From Homarus americanus (lineage: Eukaryota; Arthropoda; Malacostraca; Decapoda; Nephropidae), in assembly GCF_018991925.1 (NCBI RefSeq), contig NW_024720773.1, positions 2,526,577-2,590,576 on the forward strand: a stretch of 64,000 nucleotides of DNA. The letters are read 5' to 3'. Every line of letters begins with the position of its first letter. The first letter of the stretch is position 1. The translations under genes and the position numbers were made by a program. Positions 44,201 through 52,967 of this stretch are shown here, one piece after another. Below the pieces are notes generated by a model. It was given only the letters and a program-made list of their open reading frames with translations. It searched no databases and had not been told where the DNA came from.

Positions 44201-45976
44201 CTTCAAGACCACGGCCAGGGTAGACTGCGCTTAGTTCAGTGTGGCTCCAGGTTTTTGACGGACACGGAGACCAGATACGCCACCATTGAACTAGAGATGC
44301 TGGCAGTCGCCTGGGCTATGGCCAAGTGCCGCCTTTACCTGTTCGGCCTTGGGCATTTCACCCTCATGACGGACCATCGCCCGCTCATACCCATTCTTAA
44401 TCACTACACGTTGGACGCCATCGAAAATCCTCGCCTCCAACGTCTCAAAGAGAAGACCGCCCCTTACGTCTTTACAGCTGTGTGGCGCGCCGGGAAGCTT
44501 CTGTGCATACCAGACGCCCTCTCCCGAGCCCCTGTTAGTCGCCCCACACCCGAAGATGAAGTCGACTGTACCACGGCCGCTGCTCACGTTCGGTCTTTAG
44601 TGACACACACAGCCACTTCTCTTGCTGACAAGACGACGACGACGCCCTCCATCGAAGACGATAGGACTCTCCAGGAGCTTCGCATCGCCGCCGCTCAAGA
44701 CCCGGCATACGTCCAACTCCTCGACTACGTCTCCGCTGGATTCCCCACCAACCGCTACGACATTCACGCCTCCGCCCTCCCCTTCTGGAAGCTAAGGGAT
44801 AGCCTCTATGCGGACGGAGAGCTGGTGTTGTACGGCCCCAGGATCGTCGTTCCCGCTGCCCTCCGCCGGCGCACCTTATCCCGCCTCCATGACAGCCACC
44901 GCGGCGTTGAAGCCACCAGGCGCAGAGCCCGTCAGACCGTCTTCTGGCCTGGTATTGACGCCGATATTAAGAGCACGGTTGAGGCCTGTGAGCCTTGCCA
45001 GCAACTCCAACCCAGCCAGCAACAAGAGCCGTACCTGTGCAATGACCTCCCAAAGCGGCCCTTTGAGTCCGTGTCCGCCGACTTCTTTAATGTGGCCGGA
45101 AAGTCTTTCCTGGTGGTCGCCGACAGGCTCTCTGGATGGCCCGTGGTAGTTCCCTGTGGTCGGGACACCACCTCTTCCAGGGTCATCCGGATGTTTTGTT
45201 GCTTCTTCCGGGAAGTCGGAGTGCCTCTCCGCCTCCGAACCGACGGTGGGCCCCCGTTCAATAGCCACGAGTTCAAGAGCTTCGCCGAACGCTGGGGCGT
45301 CCACCACATCGTCACCTCCCCTCATTACCCGCAGGCGAATGGCCACGCCGAGGCAGCGGTAAAGTCCGTAAAATACCTCATCCTCAAGACAGCACCGACG
45401 GGGAACCTGGACTGCGAGGAGTTCGACAGGGGCCTACTGGAACTCCGTAACACCCCTACCCCTGCCGGACGCTCTCCTGCCCAGGTGTTGTATGGCCGCC
45501 CCCTTCGTACTTGTGTGCCTGCCCACCCCCAGTCCTTCTTAGATGAATGGCAGATCAAGGCGGACGAGTGTGACCGCCGTGAGGCTGCCCGGATGGCCCA
45601 AGTGACAAGCCACTATGACGCCCAAGCCCGCCCCCTTCCCAGGTTGGCCGTCGGCCAGCAAGTACGAATCCAGGACCCGACGTCACACCGCTGGGACAAG
45701 GTCGGGGTCGTCATGGGCCGTGGCGAGCCTCGTTCGTACCAAGTCCGCCTCCCCAGTGGTCGTGTGTGGTGGCGAAACAGACGCCACCTCCGCCCAGTGC
45801 CACCCTCTAGTGACGAACCTTCCTCCCCGTCCCCTGTGTCCCCTTGCCCAGACCAGGAACGAAGGTCGTCAGTTGATCCTCCCATTGTCCCTCGCCGCTC
45901 CCCCCGACTCATGGAAAAAGAGTCCGTAGCCGCTCGAGATTGCACTACGAGCGTAAAGGGGGAGGGAGGTGTATAG
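41243..45976 (+). CDS. gypsy C Gag-Pol polyprotein
   Basis: One 1577-codon frame starts at ATG 41243 and stops at TAG 45974-45976. Gag has an acidic start, a Gln/Glu/Arg-rich coiled coil (about 50-95), a Pro/Ser-rich linker, a capsid-like region (about 185-360) and three Cys/His clusters (398-452), the last a canonical CX2CX4HX4C. Protease has DTGAD at 517. RT spans about 670-910; its active site reads VVDD (826-829) instead of the usual Y-L/I/V-DD. RNase H has D975 (QTDAS) and ends CIPDALSRAP. Integrase has a zinc domain (H1216/H1219, C1249/C1252) and a D1280, D1334, E1370 core, D,D-35-E. A basic C-terminal module ends near 1500. Gag and Pol are in one frame, with no shift or stop between them, so Pol would be made in equal amounts to Gag unless it is regulated by cleavage or degradation. 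There is no env. GC-rich codon use differs from the AT-rich surroundings. Confidence 0.95.
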   Translation: MSDHDDLLGNLYEDYEEDDASQTLPPPLTPHTPGAPNSKDGSQDIRQLIHFLQVSQEKEAQRRQLEEEKRRQEELSRQSEESAYRLQLQQQHQADNRKFLDLLELLATRTTSPAATTNSPASASSSILQTTPPHTSPISPRYASVSSQPPVPVSTLVDLSVPPPPPAVSSTPLHSKSSVPSPPPLQSDATYQVYRQWRRRFEDFAVMSDLYRMPPHKQLIQLRSCISLDVQRLLEHTLAIPPDSPRSVTEVLNALQSHFRGLRNEALRRRELLSCKQASGESFSDFYARLKDLATEVDLCTGDPVTCAEIQLKMILLMGVRDEDLLQKLLTLDAASSLTDFVTCCRSYEATREAASAIHSSPSQVHAVSTYKRNQRQMQTASSPQPPSQSPVSSPESCRNCQRQHGPGKCPAADSTCRNCGFQGHWPRTPRCPANKASCNACNKQGHFAKCCRSTKKPPSPGQNVSSQPDRTSTPPSPKNNKGCRRVDDASSDRSPKPVNVRLSYGTNSSNLLMIPDTGADITVIGPTHLDALNIPRSSLSPTAMNDVLTADGSLMSPPLGCFKATLQLGPKSCLATVHVHEGIQTPLLSCGHCQDLAIVSSEFPKPILAVTHLNRCAEIPVSAMTTPAAAREFFFRQFSDVLVSKSDLQKTPLKKMTGPPMRIHLKPGATPFAIHTPRPIPFAIRDKVKAELDSLVQQGIIRHAGEEPSEWCHPMVLAPKPVGVRITVDLTHLNSQVSRPAHPSPTPIQAVRSVTPSAKFFTTADALHGYWQVDLAEEDRHLTTFITPYGRFQHCRGPMGFAATGDAYCLRGDMALQGVTNCVKVVDDILLFDDDLPAHLNRVHLMLTRCRAHGITLNKDKFVVAAPQVNYCGYNISPEGISADEEKVKAIRDFPTPANLTDLRSFMGLVNQLADFSPKIATSAQPLRPLMSPKRSFLWTPDHDLAFRNVKKALLSPPVLAPFDPSLPVVLQTDASRLYGLGYALLQDHGQGRLRLVQCGSRFLTDTETRYATIELEMLAVAWAMAKCRLYLFGLGHFTLMTDHRPLIPILNHYTLDAIENPRLQRLKEKTAPYVFTAVWRAGKLLCIPDALSRAPVSRPTPEDEVDCTTAAAHVRSLVTHTATSLADKTTTTPSIEDDRTLQELRIAAAQDPAYVQLLDYVSAGFPTNRYDIHASALPFWKLRDSLYADGELVLYGPRIVVPAALRRRTLSRLHDSHRGVEATRRRARQTVFWPGIDADIKSTVEACEPCQQLQPSQQQEPYLCNDLPKRPFESVSADFFNVAGKSFLVVADRLSGWPVVVPCGRDTTSSRVIRMFCCFFREVGVPLRLRTDGGPPFNSHEFKSFAERWGVHHIVTSPHYPQANGHAEAAVKSVKYLILKTAPTGNLDCEEFDRGLLELRNTPTPAGRSPAQVLYGRPLRTCVPAHPQSFLDEWQIKADECDRREAARMAQVTSHYDAQARPLPRLAVGQQVRIQDPTSHRWDKVGVVMGRGEPRSYQVRLPSGRVWWRNRRHLRPVPPSSDEPSSPSPVSPCPDQERRSSVDPPIVPRRSPRLMEKESVAARDCTTSVKGEGGV
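45955..45971 (+). other. gypsy C polypurine tract
   Basis: AAAGGGGGAGGGAGG occurs at the end of the gag-pol frame, just before the 3' LTR, and overlaps the last codons. Its position beside TG(TA)TAGATATG suggests that the LTR may really begin with TG at 45970, four bases before the shared 5' LTR start. Confidence 0.82.
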
Positions 45977-46392
45977 ATATGTACATACCAAGATATGTGA
46001 ACACGCCTGACACCAGGACTCTTGTTACCATTCATTGTACCATTTATTCACATGTCTGTATTACTACATATTATTATAGCATGTCTGATGTCCATGCTTA
46101 TGTCTAATGCCTATGTTCATTTACTATGTCCCGATGTACTATGTCTGTACCGCGCTAGTCGAGTAATTAGAAGACCTCATTTATTGTCCTAGGAATGTCT
46201 AGCAACTCCCCTTGCCTGGCTAGCTAATTTCCCTCAGATCGGCCTCGGCCTACCTACGGTCCGGGGTCCCTAGTAACCGCTCCTGTATCGGTTGGCTATC
46301 ACGCCCAGCCTTGTACCACTTATTGAATATATCTACTGCTCGTGCCCTGGAGTTTCAAGAACCTTGTCTAGGATTACATCCACCACACCACA
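45974..46392 (+). repeat. gypsy C 3' LTR
   Basis: This 419-bp copy matches 40331-40749 except for one base (taaccgctcc). It ends CCACCACACCACA directly before the duplicated GTCT. The gag-pol stop codon is formed by its first three bases. Confidence 0.92.
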
Positions 46393-46480
46393 GTCTCCAT
46401 CCTCCATCTTTCTTGGGAACTAAAAATAAAGGTGAGTTCCATGGTGATGAGGAAGGTTGGATCACCTTATGATCCACTAT
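46393..46480 (-). pseudogene. gypsy B RT piece between two insertions
   Basis: Only about 28 codons remain here on the minus strand: DHKVIQPSSSPWNSPLFLVP followed by KKDGG, the conserved start of the gypsy RT domain. On the left it joins the gypsy C duplication GTCT, and on the right the LINE-A duplication ACTAT (46476-46480). Confidence 0.85.
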
Positions 46481-48321
46481 GTCTTACTTTTACTTTTACT
46501 TTTATCCTCTACGCCACTGATCGGCTTGTGAGCCGCTTGGGCGATCGGTCACGTCTCTGATTACTTTTCCTTTTCATTTATCTTCTTCACCAAAAGATCG
46601 GCTTGCTAGCCGCCCGGGCGATCGGTCACGTCTCTGTCACGTACTGTTGGCAAATACTGGGCATGCACCGGCTCCTGAATGTGCCTGAACCCGCTCCAGT
46701 GTTGGTCAAGTCTTGTCTTGAAAGAGCTCACACTCGGTGCCGTCACAACACTCTCTAGTATATTGTTCCAAGAGTTTACAACCCTCACTCCAAAAAAGTT
46801 TGCCCTCACGGTTTTCTGAAATTGCGGCTTCTTCAATCTTGAGCTGTGACCTCTTGTGGGGCGAGCGTCCGCCAGCTCCAAGTAAGGACACTCAACTGAG
46901 TAGTGCCCCCTGAGATGCTTATACATCTCAACTAGGTCCCCCCTTGCCCGTCTGTAGTATAAGCTAGGCAAGTTCAGGCGCTCCAATCTCTCAGGGTAGC
47001 TGAGGTGCCGAAGTCCCAAGCATATCTCGGGGACCAGATGGGGTGACAGTACTCCAGATGGGGAAGCACTTCACTCCTGAAGATCGTTACGAGGGACGGA
47101 CCGTCTAAATATCTGAACGACCTTCTTATAAGACCCAATAATTTATTTGCCTGATTTACCTTCTTCTCACAATGGCCCGAGAACTTCAGCTCATTGCCAA
47201 CATACACACCTAGGTCCTTCTCACACACAGTCTCAACTAGTGCAGCTTCTTCATCCCGTTGGGACATATGATACGCCTCCTTACCGTTGGTATGCCCCAG
47301 GTGCATCCTCTTGCACTTCGTGACATTGAATCTCAGCAGCCATTTCTTCGGCCATTCCTGGAGCCCACAGAGGTCCTTCTGCAGCTCTTCACAGTCCGCT
47401 TGGTTCTTGATTTCCCGAAATAACTTGGCGTCATCGGCAAACATTTGTATGGAGGAGTGTACAATGTCAGGCAGGTCATTTATGAAACAAACAAACAACA
47501 GCGGGCCCAATACACTGCCCTGTGGTACCCCACTTGTAACAGGTACAGATGACGATTTCGTACCATTAATCACCACACACTGCTTGAGGTCATGTAGAAA
47601 GTCTTCTATCCACGCTGGGACATTTCCCCGAATTCCTTACTCTTCCAGTTTGATTTTCAGCCTTTCGTGGGGTACACTGTCGAAAGCCTTGGCAAAATCT
47701 AGGTAAATATTGTCGATATTACCACCCCGTTCCAGAATATGGGTACAAATATCCAATACCTTGAGCAATTGTGTTAAGCAGGAGCGCCCCAGCATAAAAC
47801 CGTGTTGGCAATCTTTTACAAGGTTGTTTCGTATTAGATGTTCCATTGCGGCATCTCTGATAATACTCTCAAGTACTTTGCATATTATGCTGGTCAGGCT
47901 CACCGGTCTATAGTTGTTCGTGGAGTGACGATCGCCCTTCTTGAATAAAGGATTCACATAAGCCACTTTCCATTCACTGGGGACCATTTGTTCATCCAGG
48001 CATTTACAAAACAGGATCTTCAGGGGCTCTGCATGCTCGTTGCACAACTCTCTTAGCGCTCTAGGATGTACCATGTCAGGTCCGGGACTCTTATGGACCT
48101 TTAGCCTGGACAGTTTATTTCTAATACCCTCTTCTGTGAACACAATGTGGGTCAGTGCTGTGTCGAACCGTCTGTCCTCAAACGCAGGAAGGTTAGTTGC
48201 ATCCTCTCTTGTGAACACTGAGGAAAAGAAGCTATTCAATGCCTCAGCTTTATCCTGATCAGAATCTGCGTAACTACCATCCACCAGCCTCAGGTCTGAT
48301 ACTCCTACTCGCGTTTTCAAT
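46481..48321 (-). mobile_element. LINE-A copy inserted in gypsy B
   Basis: The 1.84-kb minus-strand insert is 5'-truncated LINE-A: RT N-terminal region (VGVSDLRLVDGSYADSDQDK) at the 48300 end, ADD catalytic box and C-terminal region, then 3' UTR and an aaaagtaaaagtaaaagta tail at 46484-46500. ACTAT flanks both ends (46476-46480 and 48322-48326), a 5-bp target duplication. The 3' UTR with its hairpin occurs twice in tandem (about 46481-46562 and 46563-46640), so the 3' end is duplicated. Gypsy B coding sense is recovered on both sides. Confidence 0.87.
46606..47030 (-). pseudogene. LINE-A ORF2 C-terminal region
   Basis: The frame encodes LRHLSYPERLERLNLPSLYY, RGDLVEMYKHLRGHYSVECP and the family end SVSSFKTRLDQHWSGFRHI to a stop at 46606. 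Zinc-knuckle-like cysteines are absent. It is offset in frame from the RT part by a short deletion near 47020. Confidence 0.82.
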
Positions 48322-48326
48322 ACTAT
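46974..48326 (-). pseudogene. LINE-A reverse transcriptase in gypsy B
   Basis: Two overlapping frames cover the RT: 48321-47637 (SFFSSVFTREDATNLP, KSPGPDMVHPRALRELC, NNYRPVSLTSIICKVLESII, DFAKAFDSVPHERLK) and 47576-46974 (SGVPQGSVLGPLLFVCFIND, then FADDAKLF with intact catalytic ADD). Only a frameshift near 47640-47580 separates them. The RT is otherwise nearly free of stops and is the best-preserved LINE-A copy here. Confidence 0.86.
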
Positions 48327-48580
48327 TCGCTGGACTACCGCTCTTCTGCTGTGGGGTAGCCTATATGCTGGGGTGTAGATTGGGTTAGCTTCCGGTTTGA
48401 GTGGAATGTGATAATTTATCAAAGCTGTTTTACCTAGGGGTTCTCCAGGTAATCCTGTGATTTCCTTGAACTCGGCAAGTAATTCTAAAAGATCACTTTT
48501 GCCTCGAGGATGATCGATTACTTTCATGTGTGGCGCTATTAATGCTACATTATTTACAATATACTCTCAACTGAACTCAG
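48327..48580 (-). pseudogene. gypsy B pol, start of RT region
   Basis: The minus-strand frame (about 67 codons from ATG 48527, with an open extension to about 48575) encodes the protease-RT linker and the first RT residues: LLELLAEFKEITGLPGEPLG, then the IPLKPEANPIYTPAYRLP word typical of gypsy pol. It then runs in frame into LINE-A sequence at 48326, forming an accidental fused frame of 296 codons (48527-47637). Upstream gag and protease sequence is missing. Confidence 0.83.
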
Positions 48581-48604
48581 TACTTGTGAAACTATATTTT
48601 TCTA

Positions 48605-48712
48605 CAATAAAACAAAACCAACAACCTCACCAGCCAGGACTCGAACCCTGGACCTAATGCATGGGACCAAGGAACACTACAGACCATACCACAAGAGCAC
48701 TAAAAGCAGTTC
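48605..48712 (-). repeat. tRNA-like SINE or tRNA pseudogene
   Basis: The minus strand contains a good RNA polymerase III B box (GGTTCGAGTCC, 48647-48637) inside a T-arm-like stem CCAGG...CCTGG, and a loose A-box-like region about 40 nt upstream (TTGTGGTATGGTCTGTAG). A T-rich sequence follows. The intervening anticodon region does not fold convincingly as a functional tRNA, so a tRNA-derived SINE head is more likely. Confidence 0.5.
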
Positions 48713-49301
48713 TAGACTATGTGATATTTCACACAAAGCCTGTTCATCGAGCTGATGGCGCAAGAAGAATCGGCCAGACACTCAGAAACAAACATTACTT
48801 CAAGTGATTCCAGTGAATTAAGTGGCATCTTAAGTGAATCATCAGCAAACAAGCAATTACAAGAAATTTAAGTGGACCGTGGCTATAAACACTTGCAGAA
48901 CGTATTCATAGAGACACAGTGGTAACAAAAACATTATAAAAGATTGCCAACTTAGCAGTCAAACCCTCAGTGACACATACTACTGAAGGTTACCCGGACC
49001 GGAGCCAAGAGCAGCCGAGCCTACCCGAGTGTGGGCCGAGATTACTACCAGTTAACACTACATCACCGGAGTTTAGGAAGGTTGTCAAAGTGGTTCCAGA
49101 CAATCAAATAATCTTTTGCTTAAACAATCAAGACTCGTCGGTGTAGAACAGAGGACAGCCCCAGATCATCCCCCAGGCTGATAGCACAAACCCAGAGTTC
49201 AGCTGACCGCCGCAAGACCCAGATCAGCCCCCAGGTGGATCGCAGTAAGATGTGACGCCATCCTTCCCTGAGAAGGACGTCATCGACTCCTGACTCATAG
49301 C
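48713..49301. other. unassigned sequence
   Basis: No gene or known repeat is recognised. A short plus-strand frame from ATG 48755 (38 codons, Ser/Glu-rich) has no homology that I can see. This stretch may hold decayed gag sequence of gypsy B, but there is no positive evidence for that. Confidence 0.4.
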
Positions 49302-49418
49302 CAGTAGTCCAGGTGTACATACATGTGTGTATACAGTAGTCCAGGTCTACATGTGTGTATACAGTAGTCCAGGTCTACATGTGTGTATACAGTAGTTCAG
49401 GTCTACATGTGTGTGCAC
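49302..49418. repeat. minisatellite A, inverted island
   Basis: Four units reading tagtccaggtctacatgtgt are the exact reverse complement of the 28-bp repeat at 26021-28397. The island has opposite orientation to the block ending at 36460, on the other side of gypsy B. Confidence 0.92.
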
Positions 49419-49722
49419 TAAAGGACATGAGTTAAATTTTGTTTTATTTTTGTGCCGGTAGATGGCACTCAAGCCAATGGCCATGACTTATTAGCAGCCA
49501 ATTGGGGTTTTGTACAGTACAGTATTTCTAGCCATATAATACCAACACTGGTGGGTGTTCTGTTACATACTAAAGCCAGTACATGTCCAGTACTTGTCAA
49601 CAGTGTGTAACAGAGAGTCCGTACATGTCCAGTACTTGTCAACAGTGTGTAACAGAGTCTGTACATGTCCAGTACTTGTCAATAGTGTGTAACAGCCCAG
49701 TAACACAATTATGATGACAGCC
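49419..49722. repeat. LINE-A tail repeats, three units
   Basis: The word gtacatgtccagtacttgtc followed by aacagtgtgtaacagag is repeated three times at 49575-49694, with about 38-42 bp spacing. It is the same ORF2 end segment that is amplified at 9141-9290. Sequence before 49575 is unassigned. Confidence 0.7.
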
Positions 49723-49808
49723 AACACTCATCTACAACACAAGGATGAAACACTTAACTACAACACAAGGATGAAACACTCATCTACAACTCTAGTCTGA
49801 AACACTTA
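49723..49808. repeat. minisatellite B, left block
   Basis: About three units of the 26-bp repeat (atgaaacactcatctacaac acaagg) precede LINE-H, in the same orientation as the main array from 53057. LINE-H therefore lies inside the array. Confidence 0.9.
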
Positions 49809-50066
49809 AGAACATAAGAATGGAGGAAACTGCAGCGGAACTATTGGCCCATACTGGGCAGTCCCATTTACACCCGACCCCTATTGCTCATATTATATGA
49901 GCAATATAATATGAGCGGACTAGGTCAAAAATTTCTACCTGGAAAACTTGTAAAAGGGCCTACTCAAAAAGGTCCAAAAGGACCCACTCTTTTTTCTTTT
50001 TTCCGTTATTTCCACCATCACTTTGGGGCCCACCGGGAAATTTGCCGGTATCCCGTTAATGCTCAC

Positions 50067-50900
50067 TCACTGTTTCCTGTCCTGTAACCACGCCCTAATC
50101 CATTTTAGAATATCTCCTTTAATGCCATGAGCCTCCACTTTTCTTATTAGTCTTTCGTGGGGGACTCTGTCGAAGGCTTTGCTAAAGTCGAGATATACCA
50201 CATCATAATTGTGCCCCTCGTCCACTGATTCGAAAACAGATGAAAAGAATGTTAATAGATTAGTTAGACCTGAACACCCGCTTGTGAAGGCATGTTGGGA
50301 ATCATTGGTCAACTTGTGCTTCTCCAGGTGATTTCGAATAGAGTTTGAAATGATTGCTTCCAGTAATTTGCCTACATTGATGTTAGACTGATTGGACGGT
50401 AGTTAGAGGATAGTGATCTATCTCCCTTCTTGAAAATCGGTATTACACCCGTTTTTAAGGATATGTTAAACAACTTTGCTAAGGGCATACTAAGCTCTTC
50501 CTTACATTAATTTAATACTCTGGCAAATATCTCATCGGGACCTGGTGACTTATTAGGATTTAGTCTGTCTATTTGCTTACTAACATCGTTACTAGTCACT
50601 ACTATCTCGCTTAATTTATTTCTTCACTATCTCTGTATAGAGTCGGTGCCTCGGGTATCATGTTTAAATTTGCTGTGGTGAAAACTGTTGAAAAATATTT
50701 ATTCAAGTTATTGTTCATTTCTCCGTCGTTATCAGTTAGCTCGCCGGTATCTGACTGTATTAGTCCAATCTTTTCCCGTGTTTTAGTTTGATATATTTGA
50801 TAGAATCCCTTGGGGTTTGACTTTGCCTCCCTTGCTACCTTCAGTTCATTATTCCTCTTTGCTTTTCTTATCTCGGTCTTAACCCTACCAGCCAATACCT
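50067..50900 (-). pseudogene. LINE-H reverse transcriptase, N-terminal half
   Basis: Two pieces are readable: 50895-50611 (AREAKSNPKGFYQIYQTKTR, NNNLNKYFSTVFTTAN) and 50312-50067 (SQHAFTSGCSGLTNLLTFFS, YDVVYLDFSKAFDRVPHERL). Between them, KSPGPDEIF-like and NYRPI-like positions are decayed. The sequence stops before the catalytic FADD region. Differences from LINE-A in the same motifs show that it is a separate family. Confidence 0.82.
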
Positions 50901-51289
50901 TATAATAATCTCGGAGGTAGACTTCACCAAGATTTATTCTCCTACCTATAGCCTTCCTTTGTCCAATAATATTCCTTAAATAATTATTTATCTATTTAGG
51001 GTCATTGTTGTTTGATCTGAGTCTTCTGTATGGTATGTTCTGCCTTTTTGCATTAAGTGGCTCATTATTTAATTTGTTGTGGAACTCGTCAACCTCAGAT
51101 CTCATTATCAGGTCATCCTCAACAGTCAGGTCTTCAGGCAAGGTGAGGTCGCCCTCTGTGGGTACATTGTGTGAGGTCACCTCATGTGAGGTCATGTAAT
51201 TCACCCCGAAGCATGATACCCCTTCTCTCAGCTGCCTCTTCAAACTATCAAAGTTTGCCCTTCTGAAATATGGGACTTTAGTGGAATTT

Positions 51290-51960
51290 TCCTTGCATCT
51301 GCTCTGAAATTCTAACTGGAATCAAATTTCTTTGTGATCACTGTTTGCAAGTTCGTTCCCTACCTCTACATTACTAATGAGGTTTTTTCTGTTTGACAGA
51401 AATAAATCAAGTATATTATTACCCTGGGTGGGTTCGGTTATATGTTGTCTTAGGAAACATTCCTGGATTGTTTCGAGAAAATCCTCTGATTAGGAGTTAC
51501 CCATAAGGTCAATCCAATCTATTTGGCTAAAGTTAAAGTCACCTACTATACAGACTTTGCTATTTATGGGAGCCCTTTCCATTTCATCCCAAATAAATCG
51601 CTCATTAACTCTATCAAGATTAGGAGGTCTATATATTACTCCTGTGATTAACTTTTCCCTGCCATCGATTAATTATATCCAAATTGCTTCTGTATTCCCC
51701 TCAGTTTTTTTCCTTATTTATTTCACACTACAGATTATCCCTGACATAGATTGTTACTCCGCCTCCTTTCCTAATCTGCCTATAGGTATGGAATAATACC
51801 AACGCCCTGATTTCATTCATTTTGTTTCTCATACTTCTACTGTTTGCGTAGTAGACATTTAAGGTATTCTTGTTCTGAGTCCTCTCTTTTGTGGCGTTTA
51901 GGTTTTAACTCCCTGCCTAATTAGTTTTGTCATAATTCCTAGCACTATTTCCCTGTACAT
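51290..51960 (-). pseudogene. LINE-H endonuclease (EEP) fragment
   Basis: Frames on the minus strand encode NVYYANSRSMRNKMNEIRAL near 51860-51800, GGGVTIYVRDNL near 51770-51735, and the catalytic VCIVGDFNFSQIDWIDLMGN near 51555-51495. The pieces are in different frames with stops between. They are typical of the APE-like domain at the start of CR1/Jockey ORF2. Confidence 0.8.
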
Positions 51961-52014
51961 GTAACCTTTCACTTTGTTTACCCGCTCCCACTGCAGTCTC
52001 CTCCACCCCCGTGC

Positions 52015-52923
52015 TCATATGTTCCTCAAGCAGTTTAAAGACTTCGACATCTTTTGAACTACCCTCTCGAGAGAGCCAGCCAGGGTTGCCACCCTATCCC
52101 TAGACAGATGCAACCCATCCCTAGCATAATGGTCCCTTCTGTCGTAGAAGTTGTCCCAGTTGTCAATGAATGGGACTGATATTGACTTGCAATATCTGTC
52201 AAGATGGCCGTTGACACCAACTGCCCTTGACAACCATTCCTTGCCAACTCTCCTTCTAGGCAGGACGCCACATAAAATAGGGATCCCTCCCTTCGACCAA
52301 ATACGTTCTATAGCTGCCTTGAACATATCAAGAAGCTCCTCACTCCTACACTGGCCAATATCATTGCCTCCTGCACTGAGGCAAATCATGGGTTTGTTCC
52401 CATTACCAGACAAGATATTGTCCATCCTGTCAACTATATCCCTCACCCCATTCCCAGGTAAACACACGCTCATCCTATCTTTATTTTTCCCACAAAAAGT
52501 TCTGTCCAGGTACGGTACCTGGGAATCGCCAACAATTAAGGTTTTCGTACCTTCCTTGTCTGCCTTATCCCTGACTATGCTATCGTCCAATTCGTCTATC
52601 AAAGGAATGAAAGAGTTGGTACACTTAGCTGTTGTTGTCATATCCTTGGTGTGTTTTCTCACCACCAGTTTGGTCGTCCCTCTCCTCACAACGTTCCATT
52701 TGCCTGAGTTTTCGTCAGAGACGGGATTTTCTTGTCTCGTTTCTTCCTTCATCCTCGCTATCACTTCCTTTAATTTCAAGATTTCTTCCTTGGCTCTCAA
52801 GATTTCTTCCTTTGCCCTCAAGTTTTCTTTATTGGCCCTCAAGTTTTCTTCCTTGGCCCTCTCTAACTCGGCCCTCTGAAGGGCACCGCCCTGTTCACAA
52901 GTAGCACAAGCCATTACTGACAA
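52015..52923 (-). CDS. LINE-H ORF1: coiled coil plus SGNH esterase
   Basis: This 302-codon open frame starts at 52923 (a second Met at codon 4). Residues 18-61 form a coiled coil made of near-identical 7-residue repeats (LRAKEEI). From about residue 128 there is an SGNH/GDSL hydrolase fold: block I IVGDSQV (catalytic Ser), block III GGNDIG (Gly/Asn of the oxyanion hole) and block V DGLHLS (Asp and His). Such esterase ORF1 proteins are known in CR1 and L2 elements and are thought to bind RNA or membranes; their substrate is not settled. All catalytic positions are present and the frame is intact although ORF2 is not. A cysteine pair lies at the N-terminus (CATC). Confidence 0.88.
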   Translation of the reverse strand: MSVMACATCEQGGALQRAELERAKEENLRANKENLRAKEEILRAKEEILKLKEVIARMKEETRQENPVSDENSGKWNVVRRGTTKLVVRKHTKDMTTTAKCTNSFIPLIDELDDSIVRDKADKEGTKTLIVGDSQVPYLDRTFCGKNKDRMSVCLPGNGVRDIVDRMDNILSGNGNKPMICLSAGGNDIGQCRSEELLDMFKAAIERIWSKGGIPILCGVLPRRRVGKEWLSRAVGVNGHLDRYCKSISVPFIDNWDNFYDRRDHYARDGLHLSRDRVATLAGSLERVVQKMSKSLNCLRNI

Positions 52924-52967
52924 TTAATCCCCGGGAGCTAACCCTGCCGTGACCTTTCCTCTAGTGA

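Larger units (their letters stand above)
40331..46392 (+). mobile_element. gypsy C: young, apparently intact 6.06-kb LTR retrotransposon
   Basis: Two 419-bp LTRs (40331-40749, 45974-46392) differ at one position by eye. A primer-binding site follows the first, a polypurine tract precedes the second, and one uninterrupted gag-pol frame of 1577 codons lies between. The 4-bp target GTCT (40327-40330, 46393-46396) lies inside the RT gene of gypsy B, which has the opposite orientation. This is the only element in the window that could still encode a full set of proteins. The first bases of the 5' LTR lack the TGTA seen before the 3' copy, a small terminal oddity. Confidence 0.93.
36461..48580 (-). 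mobile_element. gypsy B: env-bearing gypsy remnant, multiply interrupted
   Basis: On the minus strand, pol pieces run from about 48580 down to 37644 and are followed by an env-like gene at 37526-36594. The pieces are separated by a LINE-A copy (46481-48321), gypsy C (40331-46392) and a foldback MITE (37912-38213). At each place the coding sense resumes on the other side. No gag, LTR or primer site was found: the left end is lost at the minisatellite junction and the right end fades near a tRNA-like SINE. The order pol-env is that of errantivirus-type elements. Confidence 0.82.

Noticed and set aside
48755..48871. Short Ser/Glu-rich plus-strand frame of 38 codons
   Set aside because: Too short, no homology seen and no context for expression.
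52151..52879. 242-codon plus-strand frame opposite LINE-H ORF1
   Set aside because: It is the antisense shadow of the esterase ORF1, with a leucine/serine-rich translation caused by the repeated heptad codons.
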